Source of the DNA: JAWVZB01 sp033722375
GTDB taxonomy: Bacteria > Actinomycetota > Nitriliruptoria > Nitriliruptorales > Nitriliruptoraceae
DNA length: 36,648 nucleotides
Direction of reading: 5' to 3'
Assembly: GCA_033722375.1 (NCBI GenBank)
Contig: JAWVZB010000016.1
Span: forward strand, 1-36,648
The notes under the pieces were generated by a model. It was not told the DNA's origin, did not search any database, and saw only the letters and a program-made list of their open reading frames with translations. Shown one piece after another: positions 33,701 to 36,648 of this stretch (positions within the stretch are counted from its first letter, which is position 1; every line of letters starts with the position of its first letter). The position numbers were made by a program, and so were the translations under genes.

Positions 33701-34220
33701 GTGGTCCCAGCGGCTCGCCGTCCGAGTTCACGTCCTGGCCGTCCCGCCATGCACGCACCATCTCGGGGCGGTGCACGCCGTAGCGGTCGAAGAGGTCTGC
33801 GACGTGCCGGACCGCCCCGAGGCGGCGGGTGAGGCCGTCCGACTGGCTGGGTCCGTCGGCATGGGAGCGGAGGGGGCCGAGCCGTTCGTGCCCGGGGTCG
33901 TCGTCGAGGATGGCGAGGAGCGGCCAGGTGGAGCGTTCGGGGAGCCACGGATCGTCACCGTCCGTGCCGCTGGCGGTGGCGACCGCCCGCCGCACGAGCC
34001 GTCCGGGGAACGGGAAGTCGATGTTGGCGGCGATCCCGTCGGCGCCGAGCCGACCGGTGCCCAGACGCGTCGACAGCTCCTGCGCGATCCACCGTTCGAT
34101 ACCACGCGAGTGCACGGCGATGCACTCGGGGGTGAGCGGGTCCTCGAGTGGTTCGCGCAGCAGATCTGCAAGCGCAGCCACGAGCGGATCCGCACGTTCG
34201 GATCGATGGATGTGGAGCAC
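30774..34220 (-). CDS. recC: exodeoxyribonuclease V gamma subunit RecC
   Basis: This 1148-residue protein starts at GTG 34220 with LHIHRSERADPLVAALADLL, the usual RecC opening. It then has the characteristic CIAVHSRGIERWIAQEL and ANIDFPFPGRLV blocks of the inactive helicase-like N-terminal half, VHACHGRLRQVEVLRDAI-like text (read here as QIHACHGRLRQVEVL) and the C-terminal nuclease-like fold. Catalytic nuclease residues are expected to be absent in RecC. It holds the complex together, splits the strands and, in E. coli, recognises Chi; the Chi sequence used here is unknown. It is the first gene of a minus-strand operon that continues through recB, recD, an MFS exporter and an unknown gene. 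Confidence 0.95.
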   Translation of the reverse strand: MLHIHRSERADPLVAALADLLREPLEDPLTPECIAVHSRGIERWIAQELSTRLGTGRLGADGIAANIDFPFPGRLVRRAVATASGTDGDDPWLPERSTWPLLAILDDDPGHERLGPLRSHADGPSQSDGLTRRLGAVRHVADLFDRYGVHRPEMVRAWRDGQDVNSDGEPLGPHHRWQAALWRELADRIGDPSFAERHGAAIEAIRADRDTLELPRRISLFGLTALPATYLQVLDAIAAHRDVHLLLLHPSAALWDQVSTTVASQPRATNPWARDEDPTAALAANNLLRSWGRDARELQLVAPTAGTVSHHPVDERGRSLLHRIQADIRADRVPGGEDGDNRLELQPGDRSVQIHACHGRLRQVEVLRDAILHLLAEDATLELRDVIVMCPDIEGFASLITAVFGAEAATAADSSRSDSAPPALRVRLADRSLRRTNPVLDVVSTVLDLADGRVTASALLELLSRPPVRRRFALDDDDLEQLESWIDELHIRWGFDAEHRRDHGLPALAANTWEAGLRRLQLGMTMADEDGRILAGTVPFDGVEGRASGLAGRLAEFVARLRTATDQLRGPHSMGGWRDAITAASDALTLTDGENAWQRIHLDRVLDELVDEATAGGVEGGAAIELTLPEVETLLADRLAGRASTTGHRTGSLTFSTLVPMRSVPHRVVCLLGLDDGAFPRQTVPDSDDLLLRSPRVGDRDPRSEDRQLLLDAVLAATDTLVVTYAGRDVRTNEPRPPAVPVDELLDVVDRTATTADGTPPREQIVTPHPLTEHDPRNFEPGAIHPAGRPWGFHPGTLAAAEAHRRDPQPPRPFLTQPLTAPTDDVIDLDDLIAFLEHPVRYFCRQQLDVRFTGDQDPISDRIPSALDGLEKWKIGEALLDAWRRGRDLEQTERLLAARGQLPPGDVGTDDLEDVKTWVDRITTLCTHRDVEPREQWGTIDVHVELPDGHVLDGIVTDLADWRLETISYSRVKPKTRIATWVRFLALSLAKPDAPWQALTAGRHPWKRGRAATYELPTLPGSPAAVADAARGHLQRLVELFQRGRCEPVPIYAATSNKIAENLHADNPADHYVHKEWETGTRPGAFPREDLDPYHVAVLGGQVPCSELFRDLCRDDEESSWADDERRIVAYAWRLWEPILRHERRCDG

Positions 34221-34296
34221 GGTCCCCCGGGCGATCGTTCGTCACCAGCGTCCGAAGTCTACGGAGCGAGTGTGACACGCCCTCGCGGCGGGCTCG

Positions 34297-34548
34297 TCAG
34301 TCGCGGGCGACCACGGGGCGGACGTACTCACCGAGACCGTCGTCCCCGCAGTGGACCGGCAGGTCGGCGGTGGTCGTGTCGTCGATGCGGTACAGGAGCC
34401 GCCAGCGTCGGTGGTCATCCAGACTGTCGGTCGGGATCGCCATGCTGACGGTCGCCTCGACCTCCCCGGCATCGCCGAGGTCTATGACGATGCGGTCCCC
34501 GGTGCGGTACGGCGGTGCCGAGGACCGGGTGTGCGGTTGAACGGCCAC
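34297..34548 (-). CDS. small beta-rich protein, unknown
   Basis: This 83-residue ORF from a GTG has a GGGGGA run about five to ten bases upstream. The sequence alternates strands (RIVIDLGDAGEVEATVSMAI, RWRLLYRIDDTTTADLPVHC) and ends EYVRPVVARD, suggesting a small barrel. No signal peptide, metal site or known motif is visible. It sits 76 bp upstream of recC on the same strand but the gap makes co-transcription uncertain, and 111 bp downstream of the SDR stop. The codon pattern fits the genome better than the opposite-strand frames. Confidence 0.5.
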   Translation of the reverse strand: MAVQPHTRSSAPPYRTGDRIVIDLGDAGEVEATVSMAIPTDSLDDHRRWRLLYRIDDTTTADLPVHCGDDGLGEYVRPVVARD

Positions 34549-34659
34549 GTGTCCCCCGATCTCGGGCCGTCGGATCAGCCAACGGCCACTGTCCGAAAGA
34601 TGGTATGCCGCGGTTCGAGGTCCGGGGGGCCGACCTGCGGCTCCGGAGGGACAGCGGCG

Positions 34660-35451
34660 TCACCCAGATCTGGAGCCCCGACGCCCGCTCGCTCGAGCGC
34701 TCTTCGAGGCCAGTGCCCAGAACACTGGTGGTGCGAGATGCCGGAGCGCGACGAAGATCCGGTACCAGCGGGGGACGGTGCGCTCCCTTCGTCCCGCCAC
34801 GACGGCCTCGAGGATCGCCTCGGCCACGTCCTCGGGCTCACCGACGAGTCCGGACAAGGGGCTGCTCACCCACCGACGCTGGGGGAACCCCTCGGTGCGG
34901 ATGAACCCCGGGTTGAGCTGGCAGACGGTCACGCCCCGCTCCGCCCACGACAGCGACAGCGCCTCGGAGAACCCCACCATCCCGAACTTCGCTGCGGCGT
35001 AGGCAGCCGGGCCGATGCCGATCTTGCCGGCCACAGAGGCGACGTTGACCAGTCGGCTCGGGGCCGAGCGCTCGAGCAGCCCGGAGAACGCTGCGGTGCA
35101 CCGCACCGTCCCGAGCAGGTTCACGTCGACCGTGCGGATCGCATCCTCGAGGTCCGTCCGGCCTTCGAACGGCCCGCCGCCGACCCCCGCGTTGTTCACG
35201 AGCACATGGCAGGCGCCGAGCTCCCGCTCCACCCGAGCCGCCAATCCGTCGACCGCCTCGAGGTCGGTGACGTCTGCTGCGTGCGGAACGATGCCGGACC
35301 GTCCCACGGCGAGCTCGTTCAGCCGCTCCTCGCGTCGGGCGACCGCGACGACCGTCATCCCCTCATCGTGCAGGCGGATGGCGGTGGCGCGTCCGATACC
35401 GCTCGACGCGCCCGTGACCACCGCCACCTTCCCGGACGGATCCCACGCCAT
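34660..35451 (-). CDS. short-chain dehydrogenase/reductase
   Basis: This 263-residue classical SDR has TGASSGIG (13-20), DVTD at about 60-63, NNAG (86-89), and catalytic Ser139, Tyr151 and Lys155 in YAAAK. An Arg pair after the second strand (VARREER, 38-43) favours NADP(H). The C-terminus carries an added hydrophobic segment (WYRIFVALRHLAPPVFWALASK) that may contact the membrane, as in several lipid-acting SDRs. The ATG at 35451 has AAGGAG six bases upstream. It diverges from the OsmC gene across 83 bp. The substrate is not predictable. Confidence 0.92.
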   Translation of the reverse strand: MAWDPSGKVAVVTGASSGIGRATAIRLHDEGMTVVAVARREERLNELAVGRSGIVPHAADVTDLEAVDGLAARVERELGACHVLVNNAGVGGGPFEGRTDLEDAIRTVDVNLLGTVRCTAAFSGLLERSAPSRLVNVASVAGKIGIGPAAYAAAKFGMVGFSEALSLSWAERGVTVCQLNPGFIRTEGFPQRRWVSSPLSGLVGEPEDVAEAILEAVVAGRRERTVPRWYRIFVALRHLAPPVFWALASKSARASGRRGSRSG

Positions 35452-35534
35452 CGCTGCTCCTTCGGGCAGGGGGCGGCGACGCTAGTCGCTGCCTCCCGCG
35501 GTCTACGGTTCTGTTGTCGCCGTGAGGAGCCGCC

Positions 35535-35966
35535 GTGCACGAGATCACCGCCACCCTCGACGAGGGATACGCCGTCACCATCGAGACCGACCAGGGCCAC
35601 ACGTGGCACGCCGACGAGCCGGAGGAGGCCGGCGGGACCGACACGGGCCCCAACCCCTACGAGCTCCTCATGGGGTCACTGGCTGCCTGCACGGCGATCA
35701 CGTTGTCGATGTACGCGCAGCGGAAGGGATGGGAGCTCGCCGGTGTGGAGGCGACCTACCGCCACGACCGCATCCACGCCGACGACTGCGAGGACTGCGA
35801 CGACGAGACCAAGGGCTACATCGACCACGTCACGAGCGAGATCACGATCCGGGGTGAGCTCGACGACCAGCAGCGCAAGCGTCTGGCAGAGGTGGCCGAA
35901 CGCTGCCCGGTCCACAAGACCCTCGAGAAGGGCGTCCACATCACCGACGAGGTCAGCTTCTCGTAG
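35535..35966 (+). CDS. OsmC family peroxiredoxin-like protein
   Basis: This 143-residue OsmC/YhfA-group protein has the redox Cys52 in GSLAACTAITL at the start of the long helix and Cys124 in ERCPVHKTL. Together these are the two-Cys site that reduces organic hydroperoxides. GPNPYELLMGSLAAC is the family's best-conserved block. An extra DDCEDCDDE (C85, C88) lies in a loop, as in a subgroup of OsmC proteins; its role is unknown. The GTG at 35535 follows AGGAGCCGCC. It has a divergent promoter shared with the SDR, and no operon partner. Confidence 0.93.
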   Translation: MHEITATLDEGYAVTIETDQGHTWHADEPEEAGGTDTGPNPYELLMGSLAACTAITLSMYAQRKGWELAGVEATYRHDRIHADDCEDCDDETKGYIDHVTSEITIRGELDDQQRKRLAEVAERCPVHKTLEKGVHITDEVSFS

Positions 35967-36007
35967 CCCGCCTCGTCGTCGGGGCTCACGCGCCTAGCCA
36001 CCTCCGG

Positions 36008-36364
36008 TCAGGCGGCGGTGACGTAGCCCGACTGGAAGCGCTCGTACATCACCTGGGCCAGCTCGGCCGGCTCGGAGTACGCGGACAGGCGGCCGACGTC
36101 CTCGATCGGGGTCTCGAGCCAGTCGACGTCGTAGCGGTCGCCCCGCCAGGTGCCCCCCGGCTCGCGCGTCCACACGTCGATGTGCTCGTCACCGACGATG
36201 CCGATGCCGTTGGCGGTCCGCTTCCCGGTGGAGGCGCGCGCGACCGTGTCGGTGTCGTCGACGAGCTCGAAGAGTGCGTCGGCGACCATCTCGAGTCGGG
36301 TGAGCGAGCCGGACGACGAGCGCGATTCGCGGTACTCGAGCTCAGGGGTCAGCTGGACGGCCAT
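36008..36364 (-). CDS. unknown 118-residue protein
   Basis: This soluble protein starts at the ATG at 36364, which has GAGGT seven bases upstream, deciding it over an upstream start at 36442. It is acidic, with a helical stretch (SLTRLEMVADALFELVDDT), a strand-rich middle (TANGIGIVGDEHIDVWTREPGG) and a C-terminal helix (EPAELAQVMYERFQSGY). No signal, membrane segment or metal motif is visible and I recognise no family. It converges on the OsmC gene with a 41-bp gap and is preceded by about 110 bp before the 72-bp repeat array. Confidence 0.6.
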   Translation of the reverse strand: MAVQLTPELEYRESRSSSGSLTRLEMVADALFELVDDTDTVARASTGKRTANGIGIVGDEHIDVWTREPGGTWRGDRYDVDWLETPIEDVGRLSAYSEPAELAQVMYERFQSGYVTAA

Positions 36365-36478
36365 GGGGCTACCTCGGGGGATGTTGCGGACGGAAGCTCG
36401 ACCTCCGAGGGTACCGCCGAACCGGTGGGGCCGGGTGTGCACAGGGCGGGTGCGGAGGGTCGCCGTAGCCTGCCGGAA

Positions 36479-36648
36479 GGGCGCGACGATGGAGGGTTGT
36501 GGTCGGGAAGGGTTCCTCGCTAGCAGAGGGAGGAACGAGGAGCGCCGTGAGGGCGCGACGATGGAGGGTTGTGGTCGGGAAGGGTTCCTCGCTAGCAGAG
36601 GGAGGAACGAGGAGCGCCGTGAGGGCGCGACGATGGAGGGTTGTGGTC
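36479..36648 (+). repeat. perfect 72-bp tandem repeat, at least 2.4 copies, running off the window
   Basis: Copies lie at 36479-36550 and 36551-36622, and a third begins at 36623. The first two are identical. Each contains an inverted repeat GTTCCTC/GAGGAAC (36512-36518 with 36530-36536 in copy 1) around a GCTAGC core. The period is a multiple of three, and one plus-strand frame from ATG 36489 is open throughout, giving a repeating 24-residue peptide that begins MEGCGREGFLASRG. The total copy number is unknown. Confidence 0.9.

Noticed and set aside
33102..34448. Plus-strand ORF opposite recC
   Set aside because: Antisense shadow of a clear recC; no start context.
36479..36648. CRISPR array
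   Set aside because: The units are contiguous and identical over 72 bp with no variable spacers.

Overview
High-GC (about 70%) chromosomal DNA, most likely from an actinomycete (Actinomycetota, possibly a deep-branching class such as Nitriliruptoria; the class is inference). Signs are strong G/C codon bias, many GTG and some TTG starts, frequent ATGA/GTGA stop-start overlaps, an F420-dependent (DUF385/Ddn-type) protein, a DUF732-like lipoprotein and a DUF6131-like micro-membrane protein.

Left edge (1-376): no gene. It holds a sequence resembling the 3' end of a group II intron, several GACGACAC-type repeats and a truncated 3' half of a tRNA-Met(CAT). This looks like the right end of an element integrated into a tRNA gene, with chromosome beginning at about 250. 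Next come a lipoprotein/secreted-protein ORF (377-1267), a large REC-GAF-GAF-PASx5 histidine kinase (1290-5285, minus), a dodecin-family protein, a small membrane protein, and a translationally coupled SDR plus Baeyer-Villiger-type monooxygenase pair (6060-8481, minus) with a palindrome near its start.

Centre (8580-21137): a small zinc-ribbon gene diverges from a tightly overlapping plus-strand operon (DUF2007, DUF456, threonine synthase-like, PfkB kinase, EamA transporter). A minus-strand operon follows (F420-type oxidoreductase, membrane-anchored EEP phosphatase/nuclease, NIPSNAP-like). Then come a J-domain protein divergent from FmdB zinc ribbon plus rhomboid protease, a hairpin-rich gene-free stretch of about 630 bp with a PhoP-type direct repeat, an HhH-GPD DNA-repair protein, an alpha/beta hydrolase and a metzincin-like lipoprotein.

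Right (21243-36648): a biotinyl-domain/carboxyltransferase fusion, a 51-residue membrane protein, and a long minus-strand operon recC-recB-recD-MFS exporter-unknown protein (34220 down to 23390). All four junctions are overlapping or close, and the MFS gene apparently uses a CTG start. The end has a small unknown gene, a second SDR divergent from an OsmC peroxiredoxin, an unknown 118-residue protein and a perfect 72-bp tandem repeat running off the window.

The best candidates for something undescribed are the RecBCD operon with two unexplained co-transcribed genes, the structured region 17920-18520, the tRNA-linked island end, and the 72-bp repeat array, which also encodes a 24-residue repeating peptide.
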